From: an uncultured Bacteroidota bacterium
GTDB lineage: Bacteria > Bacteroidota > Bacteroidia > Chitinophagales > Chitinophagaceae
Assembly (NCBI GenBank): GCA_903929425.1
Contig: CAIYUO010000046.1
Coordinates: forward strand, 1 to 36,920
Length of the DNA: 36,920 nucleotides
Direction of reading: 5' to 3'
In this document: positions 17,147 through 25,974 of the stretch, piece by piece
Layout of the letters: each line of letters starts with the position of its first letter
Position numbering within the stretch: the stretch's first letter is position 1
Notes under the pieces: model-generated
Told to the model about the DNA's origin: nothing
The model's database searches: none
What the model saw: only the letters and a program-made list of their open reading frames with translations
Translations under genes and position numbers: made by a program

Positions 17147-17175
17147 ATTTACATTTAGGTACTAAAAACAATTGC

Positions 17176-17997
17176 ATGCTTGAAACTATTAAAAATTATT
17201 TCGAACACATACCAAGTGCACATCGCGCATTATTACTTGCGGGAGGAATTACCTTTTTTTGGCTAATAGAAATAGCAGTTCCGCTATTCAATTTCAAATA
17301 CAATAAACTTAAACATGCGGGTATAAATTTATTTTTCACCTTTACTACAATTGTAATCAATTTTGGTTTTGCATTAATCATGGTAAGGGTGAGCGACTGG
17401 ACAGTTCAACAAAATGTTGGGTTACTTCATGTGATCAACTTATCACCTTGGGCTGCTGCGATTACAGGTTTATTATTGTTAGATTTTATCGGTGCATATT
17501 TAGTGCACATGATTGAACATAAAGTAAAATTTTTATGGAAATTTCATATGGTTCATCACGCCGATACACATGTTGATACCACAACTGGAAATAGACATCA
17601 TCCAGGAGAATCAGTGGTGCGAGCTGTTTTTGCAATATTAGCAGTGTTGGTTTTAGGTACACCCATGTGGATGGTTATGTTGTATCAAAGTTTAAGTGTA
17701 GTGCTTACACAATTTAACCACGCTAATATTCATATTCCAAAGTGGTTTGATAAAAGCTTTGGCTATATTATTGTATCACCCAATATGCACAGGGTTCATC
17801 ATCATGTTACCCGTCCACAAACAGATAGTAATTATGGAAATATATTTTCATTTTGGGATCGTTTATTAGGAACTTATAATGATACACCAATGGATCAAAT
17901 AAAATATGGATTAGACGTATTAGATAATTCAAAGGATGGATCACTGGCCTATCAACTCCGCGCACCTTTTGATAAGAATATAAAATCAGATTATTAA
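17176..17997 (+). CDS. Fatty acid hydroxylase/sterol desaturase family membrane di-iron protein
   Basis: This 273-residue integral membrane oxygenase has several hydrophobic segments. The eight-histidine di-iron signature is present: HMIEH (111-115), HMVHH (124-128), a further His pair HHPGES (141-146), NHANIH (181-186) and HRVHHH (205-210). Family members hydroxylate or desaturate fatty acids, sterols or carotenoids using O2. The substrate here is unknown; a hydroxy-fatty-acid or ornithine-lipid modification is possible in Bacteroidota. It starts after the dnaN terminator, with only a near-consensus box (TACATTTA, 17150-17157) upstream. kdsB begins 22 bases downstream, so it may share a transcript with the modified-Kdo genes. 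Confidence 0.9.
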   Translation: MLETIKNYFEHIPSAHRALLLAGGITFFWLIEIAVPLFNFKYNKLKHAGINLFFTFTTIVINFGFALIMVRVSDWTVQQNVGLLHVINLSPWAAAITGLLLLDFIGAYLVHMIEHKVKFLWKFHMVHHADTHVDTTTGNRHHPGESVVRAVFAILAVLVLGTPMWMVMLYQSLSVVLTQFNHANIHIPKWFDKSFGYIIVSPNMHRVHHHVTRPQTDSNYGNIFSFWDRLLGTYNDTPMDQIKYGLDVLDNSKDGSLAYQLRAPFDKNIKSDY

Positions 17998-18019
17998 TTT
18001 ATTAAGCAAGCAGATAAAA

Positions 18020-18739
18020 ATGAGTAAAGTAGGTGCATTTATTCCGGCGCGATATGCAGCAACGCGATTTCCCGCAAAACTGATGCAGCCACTGGGAGAT
18101 AAAACGGTGATTAGACACACTTATGACAATACAAAAGCAACTGGTCTTTTTGATGAAGTGTACGTAGTCACAGATAGTGAAATAATTTTCAATGAAATAG
18201 TTGATAACGGCGGTAAAGCAATTATGAGCAAACGTCCGCACGAAAGTGGTTCCGATCGAATTGCTGAAGCGATTGTTGATTTAGATATTGATATTGTGGT
18301 GAATGTGCAAGGCGATGAACCCTTTGTAAAAAAAGAACCGCTGCAAAAAGTGATTGAAGTTTTTACTGACAGCACTGTGAAAGTTTCTTCCTTAATGCAG
18401 GTGTTGACTAATTCTGAATTAATTGCAGATCCCAATTATGTGAAAGTGGCAATCGATAAAAATAGCAATGCATTGTTTTTTTCACGCAGTGTTATTCCTT
18501 ATCCAAGAGACAAGGATGTCGCATCAAAATACTATGAACATATTGGTGTGTATGCATTTAAAAAACAAGCCCTTATTGATTTTACCAATTGGCCTATGTC
18601 ACCCTTAGAGGCTGCAGAAAAAATAGAATGTTTACGTTATTTAGAAAACGGCGTATCAATTCGTATGATAGTTACAGAATATATGGGAATTGAAATTGAC
18701 ACCCCCGAGGATTTAATAAAAGCTGCAAAACTTTTATAA
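18020..18739 (+). CDS. kdsB: 3-deoxy-manno-octulosonate cytidylyltransferase (CMP-Kdo synthetase, possibly CMP-Kdo8N)
   Basis: KdsB activates Kdo with CTP so that it can be put on lipid A. The 239-residue protein shows the nucleotide-binding N-terminus ([15 protein letters not shown], 8-22), [11 protein letters not shown] (74-84), the QGDEP metal-binding loop (97-101) and [17 protein letters not shown] near the C-terminus. In Shewanella the KdsB homolog beside kdnA and kdnB acts on 8-amino-Kdo. Because a KdnB-like gene lies two genes downstream here, the real substrate may likewise be the 8-amino sugar. Activity on one or the other cannot be told from the motifs. Confidence 0.95.
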   Translation: MSKVGAFIPARYAATRFPAKLMQPLGDKTVIRHTYDNTKATGLFDEVYVVTDSEIIFNEIVDNGGKAIMSKRPHESGSDRIAEAIVDLDIDIVVNVQGDEPFVKKEPLQKVIEVFTDSTVKVSSLMQVLTNSELIADPNYVKVAIDKNSNALFFSRSVIPYPRDKDVASKYYEHIGVYAFKKQALIDFTNWPMSPLEAAEKIECLRYLENGVSIRMIVTEYMGIEIDTPEDLIKAAKLL

Positions 18740-18806
18740 TTATTTACAACAAATAATATGTCTATTTTAAAAATCTCAAACAAAAACAACAAGTAAAATA
18801 AATAAA

Positions 18807-20153
18807 ATGAATAAAGGAAAATTGTTTCAATCTACTGTTGTCGCTGCCTTAGCGGGATTTATTTTTGGTTTTGACATGGTGGTGATTTCGGGAGCGGATA
18901 AGCCTATTCAAATTTTATGGCATACTACACCTTGGTTTCACGGCTTTTTTATCATGTCCATGGCATTGTGGGGAACAGTAATTGGTTCTGTTTTTGCGGG
19001 GGCACCTACTGAAAAATATGGCCGCAAAAAAGTATTAATATGGTTGGGTGTTATGTTTATAGCCTCTGCTATTGGATCTGCGTTAGCACAAGATCCTTAT
19101 ACCTTTTCATTCTTCCGTTTAATAGGCGGTATTGCGATAGGTGTTTCGTCGGTTGCGGCTCCAACTTATATTTCAGAAATATCCAATAAAAATAATCGTG
19201 GTAAATTGGTAGGCATGTACCAATTTAATATTGTGTTCGGTATTTTAGTGGCTTATTTATCCAATTATTTTTTAGCTGGTTTTGGTGGTGAAAATGATTG
19301 GCGTTTTATGTTAGCGGTGTTGTTGATACCTTCTGTGATATACACTTTAATGACACTTGGATTACCCGAAAGTCCTAGGTGGTTATTGTCCGTTAAAAAT
19401 GACGAAGCTGCTGCTCGAAAAACATTGGCGATAGTGGGTGTTGAGAATATTGATGAAACCATTCAAGAAATAAATGTTTCCAACGCACAAGAAAAATCAT
19501 TTGGCGTCGCAAAGCTTTTTACGAAGCATCATACAAAAATAATTTCCTTGGCATTTTTTGTTGCTTTTTTCAATCAAGCATCTGGTATTAATTTTTTATT
19601 ATATTATGCTCCTAGAATTTTAGAGGAAGCGGGTTTTGCAAAAAACAATTCATTATTAAGTTCCATTTCTTTGGGTATGATGAACCTGGTATTTACTTTT
19701 GTAGGATTGTGGTTAATTGACCGTATTGGACGTAAAACATTATTAATCATTGGCTCCTTTGGTTATATAATAAGTTTATCCATGGTGGCTTATGGCTTTG
19801 TTGCACACAGTGCTCCTGAGTTTATGTTAAGCTTTTTATTATTATTCATCGCTTCACATGCTATTGGTCAGGGTGCAGTAATATGGGTATTAATTTCCGA
19901 AATATTTCCAACTCAAATACGCGCGAAGGGTCAAGCTTTTGGAGCCAGCATACACTGGATATTTGCTGCGCTAATAACATTAATAACACCCGTATTTTTA
20001 GATAGTGAAAATGGAATTTTTAAAGATAATCCTTGGCCTATTTTTGTATTCTTTGCAATCATGATGGGTTTACAATTAGTTTGGATATTGGTAAAAGTGC
20101 CTGAAACAAAAGGCGTATCTTTGGAGGAATTACAAAAAAAATTAGTTCAATAA
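18807..20153 (+). CDS. MFS sugar porter
   Basis: This 448-residue twelve-helix transporter belongs to the sugar porter branch of the major facilitator superfamily (XylE/GalP/GLUT type). Signatures are GFDMVVISGA in helix 1 (21-30), YGRKK after helix 2 (71-75), PESPRWLL at the end of the N-half (187-194), the QASGINFLLYYAP sugar-binding region at the start of helix 7, DRIGRK after helix 8, and PETKG at the C-terminus. It would import a monosaccharide by proton symport or facilitate its diffusion. It is enclosed by kdsB and the KdnB-like gene (4-base gap to the latter), which is unusual for a catabolic porter. Confidence 0.93.
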   Translation: MNKGKLFQSTVVAALAGFIFGFDMVVISGADKPIQILWHTTPWFHGFFIMSMALWGTVIGSVFAGAPTEKYGRKKVLIWLGVMFIASAIGSALAQDPYTFSFFRLIGGIAIGVSSVAAPTYISEISNKNNRGKLVGMYQFNIVFGILVAYLSNYFLAGFGGENDWRFMLAVLLIPSVIYTLMTLGLPESPRWLLSVKNDEAAARKTLAIVGVENIDETIQEINVSNAQEKSFGVAKLFTKHHTKIISLAFFVAFFNQASGINFLLYYAPRILEEAGFAKNNSLLSSISLGMMNLVFTFVGLWLIDRIGRKTLLIIGSFGYIISLSMVAYGFVAHSAPEFMLSFLLLFIASHAIGQGAVIWVLISEIFPTQIRAKGQAFGASIHWIFAALITLITPVFLDSENGIFKDNPWPIFVFFAIMMGLQLVWILVKVPETKGVSLEELQKKLVQ

Positions 20154-20157
20154 AATA

Positions 20158-21237
20158 ATGAGTATGCAGTTTCGCAACTTTAAAATGGTCGACTATGTGG
20201 TATATGGTCGCGGCGCATTTAATCAATTAGATGAAATATTAGCCCCTCGACGAAAAGGTGATTTCCCCATGATATTTTTCTTGGATCATTTTTTTGTTGG
20301 GAAACCATTAGCATCTCGTATACCCTTAAGAGGAAAAGATAAAATTGTATATGTAGATGTTACACATGAGCCAAAAACCAAGCAAGTAGATGCATTGGCT
20401 GCAGAACTAAAATCAGAATTTGGCGAAATAAGCGGTGTGATTGGAATAGGGGGTGGTTCTGCAATGGACCTTGCGAAAGCCGTTTCATTAATGATGACCA
20501 ATCCGGGATCATCAGCTGATTATCAAGGATGGGATTTAGTAAAACAAGCAGGTGTATACAAAGTGGGTATCCCTACTTTAAGTGGTACCGGTGCCGAGGT
20601 AAGTCGCACCACAGTATTAACAGGACCGGTTCGTAAATTGGGTATGAATTCCGACTTTACTCCATTTGATCAAATTGTGTTAGATCCCGAATTAACCAAA
20701 GACGCTCCAGCGAATCAGCGTTTTTACACAGGCATGGATTGTTATATACACTGTATTGAAAGTTTAGAAGGTACATTTTTAAATGAGTTCAGTAAAAGTT
20801 ATGGCGAAAAGGCATTGGAACTATGTCGTAAAGTATTTGTAGAAAAAGACAAATGGGATGATGAGTGTGATGATCAATTAATGATGGCATCTTACGCCGG
20901 TGGTATGAGTATTGCTTATAGTCAAGTAGGTGTTGCCCATGCGGTGAGCTATGGCCTAAGCTTTTTATTGGGTACCAAACACGGTATTGGAAACTGTATT
21001 GTAATGAATCATTTAGAAGAGTATTATCCAGCAGGTGTGAAAGAGTTTAAATATATGGTAGCTAAAAATAATATAGAAATACCAACTGGCATTTGTGCAA
21101 ATTTAACCGAAGCGCAATTTGACTCCATGATTGATGTTTCATTAGGTATGAAACCTTTATGGGAAAATGCTTTGGGAAAAGATTGGGAGAAGATTATGAC
21201 ACGCGAAAAGTTAAGGACATTGTACGCGAAATTGTAA
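20158..21237 (+). CDS. kdnB: Iron-dependent alcohol dehydrogenase family, KdnB-like (Kdo 8-oxidase)
   Basis: This 359-residue group III (iron) alcohol dehydrogenase has the NAD-binding GGGS loop (98-101), the GIPTLSGTGAEVSRTTVL block (137-154), and metal ligands Asp194 and His198 (GMDCYIHCIE), His261 (GVAHAVSYG) and His275 (TKHGIG). The overall sequence, from the FKMVDYVVYGRGAF start onward, resembles Shewanella KdnB, which oxidises C8 of Kdo as the first step to 8-amino-Kdo. The kdsB gene two positions upstream supports this. The partner aminotransferase KdnA is not in the window. A general alcohol or lactaldehyde dehydrogenase remains the alternative. Confidence 0.78.
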   Translation: MSMQFRNFKMVDYVVYGRGAFNQLDEILAPRRKGDFPMIFFLDHFFVGKPLASRIPLRGKDKIVYVDVTHEPKTKQVDALAAELKSEFGEISGVIGIGGGSAMDLAKAVSLMMTNPGSSADYQGWDLVKQAGVYKVGIPTLSGTGAEVSRTTVLTGPVRKLGMNSDFTPFDQIVLDPELTKDAPANQRFYTGMDCYIHCIESLEGTFLNEFSKSYGEKALELCRKVFVEKDKWDDECDDQLMMASYAGGMSIAYSQVGVAHAVSYGLSFLLGTKHGIGNCIVMNHLEEYYPAGVKEFKYMVAKNNIEIPTGICANLTEAQFDSMIDVSLGMKPLWENALGKDWEKIMTREKLRTLYAKL

Positions 21238-21353
21238 TTGTTAAAAAGTGGATTGTAAATTAAAGGCCCCCTTTTATTTGCTAACAATTTGATAATTAAA
21301 ATTGGTAATCTTGTTTTCCAAAACTTATTTATATTCAATGTCTAAATTCAAAT

Positions 21354-21869
21354 ATGAAAATAAAATTTCTAGTACTTTTTACATTTATTTTAATACAAAT
21401 CCAGTTATTTTCCCAAACTAACGTTCCAAGTGTAAATGTGTATCCAAAAGTTGCAGCCTATTTTAGTGTTGTTCATCCTATTGTAACACTTTCGTCAAAT
21501 GCACCTGTTTATAATTTTGATCATAGTTATACTGTTGGCTTTCCGGTAGGTATTAATTTGTTAAAATCAGATCATTTAGCTTATAGTATTGAAATCATTC
21601 CATTTTTAAAATCAGCAAATGGAATCACCAAAACTTATAATTTAGTAATACAACCAGGTTTAATATTTAGATACCCGAATGGTTTTAATTTTCTAACTAG
21701 AATGGCTTTTGAAACAGGAGGTCGTTATGGAGGAAATATAATATTTAATAAAGTATTTTATAAAACTAAATCAAATAGCTATTGGGTATCGGTACCTATA
21801 CCAGCTAGATTTGGTAATAATGCACCTGCTTCAATTGGAATGGGATTACAATTTGGGGTAACCTTTTAA
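21354..21869 (+). CDS. Small exported beta-rich protein, probably outer membrane
   Basis: I recognise no named family. The 171-residue protein has a signal peptide (MKIKFLVLFTFILIQIQLFS, cleaved after FSQ). The rest alternates short amphipathic strands rich in Tyr, Phe, Gly and Asn (YFSVVHPIVTL, YTVGFPVGINLL, LVIQPGLIFRY, SIGMGLQFGVTF) and ends in phenylalanine, as outer-membrane beta-barrels do. About eight strands would fit. It is transcribed separately from the KdnB-like gene (116-base gap, weak TAATCTTG at 21306-21313) and converges on nfu. Base composition looks like that of its neighbours. Confidence 0.72.
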   Translation: MKIKFLVLFTFILIQIQLFSQTNVPSVNVYPKVAAYFSVVHPIVTLSSNAPVYNFDHSYTVGFPVGINLLKSDHLAYSIEIIPFLKSANGITKTYNLVIQPGLIFRYPNGFNFLTRMAFETGGRYGGNIIFNKVFYKTKSNSYWVSVPIPARFGNNAPASIGMGLQFGVTF

Positions 21870-21877
21870 GATAAATG

Positions 21878-22477
21878 CTATTCGGCTTCTGCTACTACTT
21901 CCTTTACTTCTGGAATCATGCGTTTCATCATACCTTCAATACCCGCCTTTAAAGTAACCATACTGGAAGGGCAGCCACTACATGATCCTTGTAACATTAA
22001 GTTTACAATACCGTCGTTATAACTTTTAAATTGAATAGCACCGCCGTCCATTTCAACTGCAGGCTTTACATAATTTTCTAATAATTCTTTCACACGCTTT
22101 ACAACATCATCATCATCTGCGTGAACAGTATTAGTAGCTTCTTGTTTAATTTTTGCAACCTCTTCTTCATTTACTACAACTCCACCGTTTTCTAAATATT
22201 CTTTCAAAAAGGTTTTGATAGTAGGTATAACATCCTGCCAATCGTCTGTATCTGCACTTTTTGTTATTGTAATAAAATTGCTGGCTATAAATACACTTTT
22301 TATAAAAGGAAAGCTAAATAATTCCTTAGCTAAAGGCGAAGGACCCGCAATGCTTTCATCGGCAATATCAATGCTTTTTCCAGGATATAATAGTTTGTTA
22401 GCAACAAACTTCATGGTTTCTGGATTTGGAGTCATTTCAGTATAGATGCTAACAATAGCGTTTCCTGTAGTAATCAT
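21878..22477 (-). CDS. nfu: NifU/Nfu-type iron-sulfur cluster carrier
   Basis: Nfu proteins hold and pass 4Fe-4S clusters to target enzymes. This 199-residue protein has an N-terminal Nfu_N domain (TPNPETMKFVANKLL) and a C-terminal NifU domain (VKPAVEMDGGAIQF, then the cluster-binding CSGC at 166-169, GSCSGCPSS). Such two-domain forms are common in Bacteroidota and mitochondria. I start at ATG 22477, not at an in-frame TTG 36 bases upstream: the family N-terminus begins there, and the TAnnTTTG box at 22501-22508 would overlap the longer form. It converges on the small outer-membrane protein gene with an 8-base gap. Confidence 0.95.
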   Translation of the reverse strand: MITTGNAIVSIYTEMTPNPETMKFVANKLLYPGKSIDIADESIAGPSPLAKELFSFPFIKSVFIASNFITITKSADTDDWQDVIPTIKTFLKEYLENGGVVVNEEEVAKIKQEATNTVHADDDDVVKRVKELLENYVKPAVEMDGGAIQFKSYNDGIVNLMLQGSCSGCPSSMVTLKAGIEGMMKRMIPEVKEVVAEAE

Positions 22478-22500
22478 AAAAATATTTTTATTCTTGATTA

Positions 22501-22508
22501 CAAAAATA
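22501..22508 (-). promoter_or_regulatory. -7 box (TAnnTTTG) of nfu
   Basis: CAAAAATA on the plus strand reads TATTTTTG on the minus strand, an exact match, 23 bases ahead of the ATG at 22477. It supports the shorter nfu start. Confidence 0.55.
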
Positions 22509-22597
22509 ATCAAAAATTTAGGCCATCGGTCAAGCGGAAGCTAACTTGGCTTTATTTTTCCGATATCGAAAAGCTTTTTTAGTTGTTATCATTCCAA

Positions 22598-22722
22598 TTA
22601 TGGAATAATACTCAGTTTGGCGTAGTTCAACATAATTTTCTTTTCGCCATTTTTGTCAAAAAGAATTAAGGCTATAGGATTGTGTGCAGATCCTTCAATT
22701 TCTTTGATAACCCCAAATCCAA
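22598..22722 (-). other. Out-of-frame C-terminal domain of the UvrD/PcrA helicase
   Basis: In the -1 frame relative to the helicase gene, the stretch from base 22720 down to a TAA at 22598-22600 reads GFGVIKEIEGSAHNP and continues through FDKNGEKKIMLNYAKL to a stop. This is the Tudor-like C-terminal domain expected of PcrA-type helicases. The helicase frame instead leaves it after LDLGLSKK and stops at 22672. The junction is A-AAT-TTG (minus strand, 22726-22720), a perfect X-XXY-YYZ slippery heptamer. One missing T in the short T-run would explain the break equally well. Confidence 0.8.
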
Positions 22723-24918
22723 ATTTTGATGTTCAACTTTCATTCCAGCCTCCAATTGAGAGGGGTCGGCTGCTATAAAATTAACCGACGGAATGTGGTT
22801 TTTGTTTAAAGTACTAGGCGGCACTACCGGCATATAGCTTGGTTTACTATCTGTTTTAGGTTTTTGCTCTTGCCAACCTTTATTGTTTCCCCCATGCATT
22901 CGATCATAAGCTGTTCCCCATCCCGCACTTTGATTGCGCGCTCCACCACCTGCACTTGATTTATCTATTTTTTCCTCCGGCATTTCATCAATAAATCTAC
23001 TTGGGTCGTTTTGCACTAATTGCCCGAATCGATATCTAGAATTAGCATAACTTAACCATAAATGTTTTTTGGCTCTTGTTACTGCTACATAAAATAAACG
23101 TCTTTCTTCCTCTAATTCCTCTCTTGTATTAATACTCATTCCACTTGGAAATAAAGTTTCTTCTAATCCTACAACAAAAACACAATCAAATTCCAGCCCC
23201 TTAGCCGCATGCACCGTCATTAATTTTACAGTGTCCTCATTGTTGTTGTCATTATCTGCGTCAGTGATCAAAGTAATTTGTTGCAAATAAGAACCTAAAC
23301 TTTTATCGCCCAATTCCCCATCCTCATTACTTGGACTTTCGGTCCACTCTTTAATGGAATTTAATAATTCTTGTACGTTTTCATAACGTGCCAATCCTTC
23401 GGTACTTTTATCATTAAATAATTCTTTAACAATATTCGTGTGTTTTCCAACTTGAACAGCAACATCGGAAGCATTGTGTTTTGTTAATTGATTTTGAAAA
23501 TATTTAATCATCGTAACAAACTCCTCAATAGCAGTCAATGTACCCGCTTTAAATCCAAAACCCTTTGCTTTTTCTAATACCTCAAAAAAAGTAATATTTT
23601 GCTCACCAGCGATTACTAAACATTTTTCAACGGTTGTTTTTCCAATGCCGCGCACCGGATAATTAATGATTCTTTTTAATGCTTCTTCGTCTTTTGTATT
23701 TGCAATCAATCTTAAGTAAGCAATAAAATCTTTTACCTCTTTTCTTTGATAAAAGCTAAGGCCACCATATATCTTATAAGCAATTCCCATTCTTCTCAAG
23801 CTTTCCTCAAAGGACCTTGATTGCGCGTTGGTACGATATAAAATGGCAAAATCTTTATTATAAAAATGATTTCTTAATTTATTTTCTTGAATCGCATCCG
23901 CAACAAATTTACCTTCTTCATTGTCGGTCATGGTGCGCACCAACTTAATTTTATCTCCCTCATCATTATCGGTCCACAACTCTTTTGGAATTTGTCCTTT
24001 ATTGTTTTTAATTACATAATTGGCAACTTCAATAATGGATTTACTGCTTCGATAATTTTGCTCAAGCTTAACCAACTTTACGTCATCATAGTCTTTTTGA
24101 AACTGTAATATATTTTCAATGGTTGCGCCTCTAAAACTATAAATGCTTTGTGCATCATCACCTACTACACATAAATTTTCATGTACAGCGGCTAATAATT
24201 TTGCAATTTGATATTGTACTGGATTGGTATCCTGGTACTCATCAATTAATATATATTTAAACTTGTGTTGGTATTTATGCAATACTTCAGGAAAGTCACG
24301 CAATAATTCGTGCATTTTAAATAGTAAATCATCAAAATCCATGGCGCCGCTTTTAAAACAGCGGGCAACATAGCTTGCATAAATTTCTGCTATTTGAGGA
24401 CGATTTGATCTTGCATCTTCCTGCTTTAAAAAATTATCCATTGCATATTCAGCAGGCCCTACTAAAGCATTTTTTGCACTTGATATTCTGTTTAAAACAA
24501 TATTGGGTTTATATAATTTATCATCTAACCCCATGTCATTAATAACTTGTTTTAAAACGGACTTAGAATCATCTGAATCATAAATGGTAAAGCTTTGAGG
24601 ATAGCCCAACTTGGCAGCCTCAGCTCTTAATATACGAGCAAACACACTATGGAAGGTTCCTATATATAAATTTCTAGCTTCTGTATTACCAAGCGCTTTT
24701 TCAACTCGCTCCTTCATTTCAGCAGCAGCTTTATTCGTAAAAGTTAATGCTAAAATATTAAAAGAGTCAACCCCGCTGAACATTAAATGAGCAATTCGCG
24801 ATGTTAATACTTTTGTTTTACCACTGCCTGCTCCAGCTATAATCATGAGCGGTCCATTCATGTGTATCACCGCTTCTTTTTGTGGTTCGTTAAGTCCGTT
24901 TAAATACGCTTGTTGCAT
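22672..24918 (-). CDS. UvrD/PcrA-type superfamily 1 DNA helicase, C-terminus frameshifted
   Basis: This ATP-driven 3-prime to 5-prime helicase acts in nucleotide excision and mismatch repair and removes RecA filaments. Walker A GAGSGKT is at 29-35, with TFTNKAAAEM, GTFHS, GAMDFDDLL, the DEYQD Walker B (226-230), GDDAQSIYSFRGA, QNYRS, MTVHAAKGLEFDCVFVVG and VAVTRAKKHLWL in order. The main body is complete. The last fifteen residues (DLGLSKKLKDLHTIL) do not fit the family, while the next frame encodes the missing C-terminal domain down to 22598. A restored protein would have about 773 residues. The ATPase core should work either way; the lost domain is linked in PcrA to RNA polymerase contact. 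TATCTTCG (24922-24929) is a one-mismatch promoter box three bases before the ATG. Confidence 0.93.
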   Translation of the reverse strand: MQQAYLNGLNEPQKEAVIHMNGPLMIIAGAGSGKTKVLTSRIAHLMFSGVDSFNILALTFTNKAAAEMKERVEKALGNTEARNLYIGTFHSVFARILRAEAAKLGYPQSFTIYDSDDSKSVLKQVINDMGLDDKLYKPNIVLNRISSAKNALVGPAEYAMDNFLKQEDARSNRPQIAEIYASYVARCFKSGAMDFDDLLFKMHELLRDFPEVLHKYQHKFKYILIDEYQDTNPVQYQIAKLLAAVHENLCVVGDDAQSIYSFRGATIENILQFQKDYDDVKLVKLEQNYRSSKSIIEVANYVIKNNKGQIPKELWTDNDEGDKIKLVRTMTDNEEGKFVADAIQENKLRNHFYNKDFAILYRTNAQSRSFEESLRRMGIAYKIYGGLSFYQRKEVKDFIAYLRLIANTKDEEALKRIINYPVRGIGKTTVEKCLVIAGEQNITFFEVLEKAKGFGFKAGTLTAIEEFVTMIKYFQNQLTKHNASDVAVQVGKHTNIVKELFNDKSTEGLARYENVQELLNSIKEWTESPSNEDGELGDKSLGSYLQQITLITDADNDNNNEDTVKLMTVHAAKGLEFDCVFVVGLEETLFPSGMSINTREELEEERRLFYVAVTRAKKHLWLSYANSRYRFGQLVQNDPSRFIDEMPEEKIDKSSAGGGARNQSAGWGTAYDRMHGGNNKGWQEQKPKTDSKPSYMPVVPPSTLNKNHIPSVNFIAADPSQLEAGMKVEHQNLDLGLSKKLKDLHTIL

Positions 24919-24933
24919 TGGGCGAAGATAGCA

Positions 24934-24961
24934 TAAAAAAAGCCCTCCAATGGAAGGGCTT
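24934..24961 (-). terminator. Terminator of the OmpA-family gene
   Basis: AGCCCT/AGGGCT arms (24955-24960 and 24941-24946) close a short loop with an inner CC/GG pairing, followed on the minus strand by seven Ts. It separates the OmpA gene from the helicase gene. Confidence 0.72.
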
Positions 24962-24981
24962 TTAATAAAAAGATATAAGAA

Positions 24982-25872
24982 CTACTTTTTCTCTAATAAT
25001 TTGAAGAACTGATCTAATTGAGGTAAAATCACAATTCTTGTACGTCTGTTTTTTGCTCTACTTTCTTCAGTATCATTACTTGCTAAAGGAATGTATTCAG
25101 ATCTTCCTGCAGCAGTCATGCGCTTAGGATCTAAACCATAAGTTTCTTGTAACACACGAACAATGGTAGTTGCACGCTTAACAGATAAATCCCAGTTGTC
25201 TTCTAATAATGCATTATTTCCTGATAATTGTTTAGTATCTGTATGACCTTCAACCATAAATTCAATATCTGGCTGAGCAGCTAAAACTTTAGCAACTTTT
25301 CCTAATACCACTTTAGCCTTATCAGTTACAGTAAAGCTTCCGCTTTTGAATAATAATTTATCAGAAATGTCAACATAAACTACACCCTTATCCACTTTTA
25401 CATCAATATCACTATCACTTAAGTCACCAATTGCACCTTTCAAATTCATCACCAAGTTCATGTTGATTGAATCTTTACGAGCCATTGAGCTTTGTAAACC
25501 TTGAATGTATAAATCCTTAGCACCAATATTGTCTAAAGATTTTTTAATGCTTTCTGCTTGTGAACCAGATACTACTGACATGTCTTTTAATTGACTTAAA
25601 ACAACATTGTTATTTGCTTTTAAGAAATCAATTTGCTTATTCAAATCATCAATTGATGACTGTGCAGATTTTGTTTTGTCATTAGCTTTTTCAGCATCTG
25701 ATTTGCTTTTGTTTAAGGCATCTTCAGTTTCGCGTAATTTTGTTTGCAATTCAGCATATGCACCATTTAATTGTGCAACTTTTGATTCGCTTTCTTGCAA
25801 TTTTTTTGGACTCACGCAAGAATAGGCTCCAATACTTAAAATCGCAAGCGCTAAAAAAATTTTACTTTTCAT
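24982..25872 (-). CDS. OmpA family peptidoglycan-binding lipoprotein with coiled coil
   Basis: This 296-residue envelope protein has a lipoprotein signal (lipobox GAYSC, Cys19). A long heptad-rich helix follows (about 25-130, rich in Lys, Glu, Ser and Asn, with ESESKVAQLNGAYAEL). The C-terminal OmpA-like domain (about 170-290) binds diaminopimelate of peptidoglycan; markers are FKSGSFTVTDKA, VEGHTDTKQ and the closing SRAKNRRTRIVI. There is no N-terminal beta-barrel, so it is a lipid-anchored spacer between a membrane and the cell wall. It has the best promoter of the window (25918-25948) and its own terminator, which suggests a strongly expressed single-gene unit. Confidence 0.94.
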   Translation of the reverse strand: MKSKIFLALAILSIGAYSCVSPKKLQESESKVAQLNGAYAELQTKLRETEDALNKSKSDAEKANDKTKSAQSSIDDLNKQIDFLKANNNVVLSQLKDMSVVSGSQAESIKKSLDNIGAKDLYIQGLQSSMARKDSINMNLVMNLKGAIGDLSDSDIDVKVDKGVVYVDISDKLLFKSGSFTVTDKAKVVLGKVAKVLAAQPDIEFMVEGHTDTKQLSGNNALLEDNWDLSVKRATTIVRVLQETYGLDPKRMTAAGRSEYIPLASNDTEESRAKNRRTRIVILPQLDQFFKLLEKK

Positions 25873-25917
25873 ACTATTTTTTTTATTTTAATAAAATTGC
25901 CATCCATATGGCTTATA

Positions 25918-25948
25918 CAAAAATACTAATATCAAACAGCCTTTCAAA
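25918..25948 (-). promoter_or_regulatory. Full Bacteroidota promoter (TTTG-N19-TAnnTTTG) of the OmpA gene
   Basis: On the minus strand TTTG (25948-25945) is followed by exactly 19 bases and then TATTTTTG (25925-25918). Both elements match the consensus. The 5-prime leader would be about 40 bases. Confidence 0.8.
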
Positions 25949-25974
25949 ACAAATATTTGAAATTTAATACGATT

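Noticed and set aside
21238..21353. AATTGTTA/TAACAATT inverted repeat after the KdnB-like gene
   Set aside because: Loop of about 40 bases, A/T-only stem and no T-run; no support as terminator or operator.
22591..22606. Inverted repeat ATTCCA-ATTA-TGGAAT after the helicase gene
   Set aside because: No T-run follows on either strand, and it overlaps the restored helicase stop codon; likely chance.
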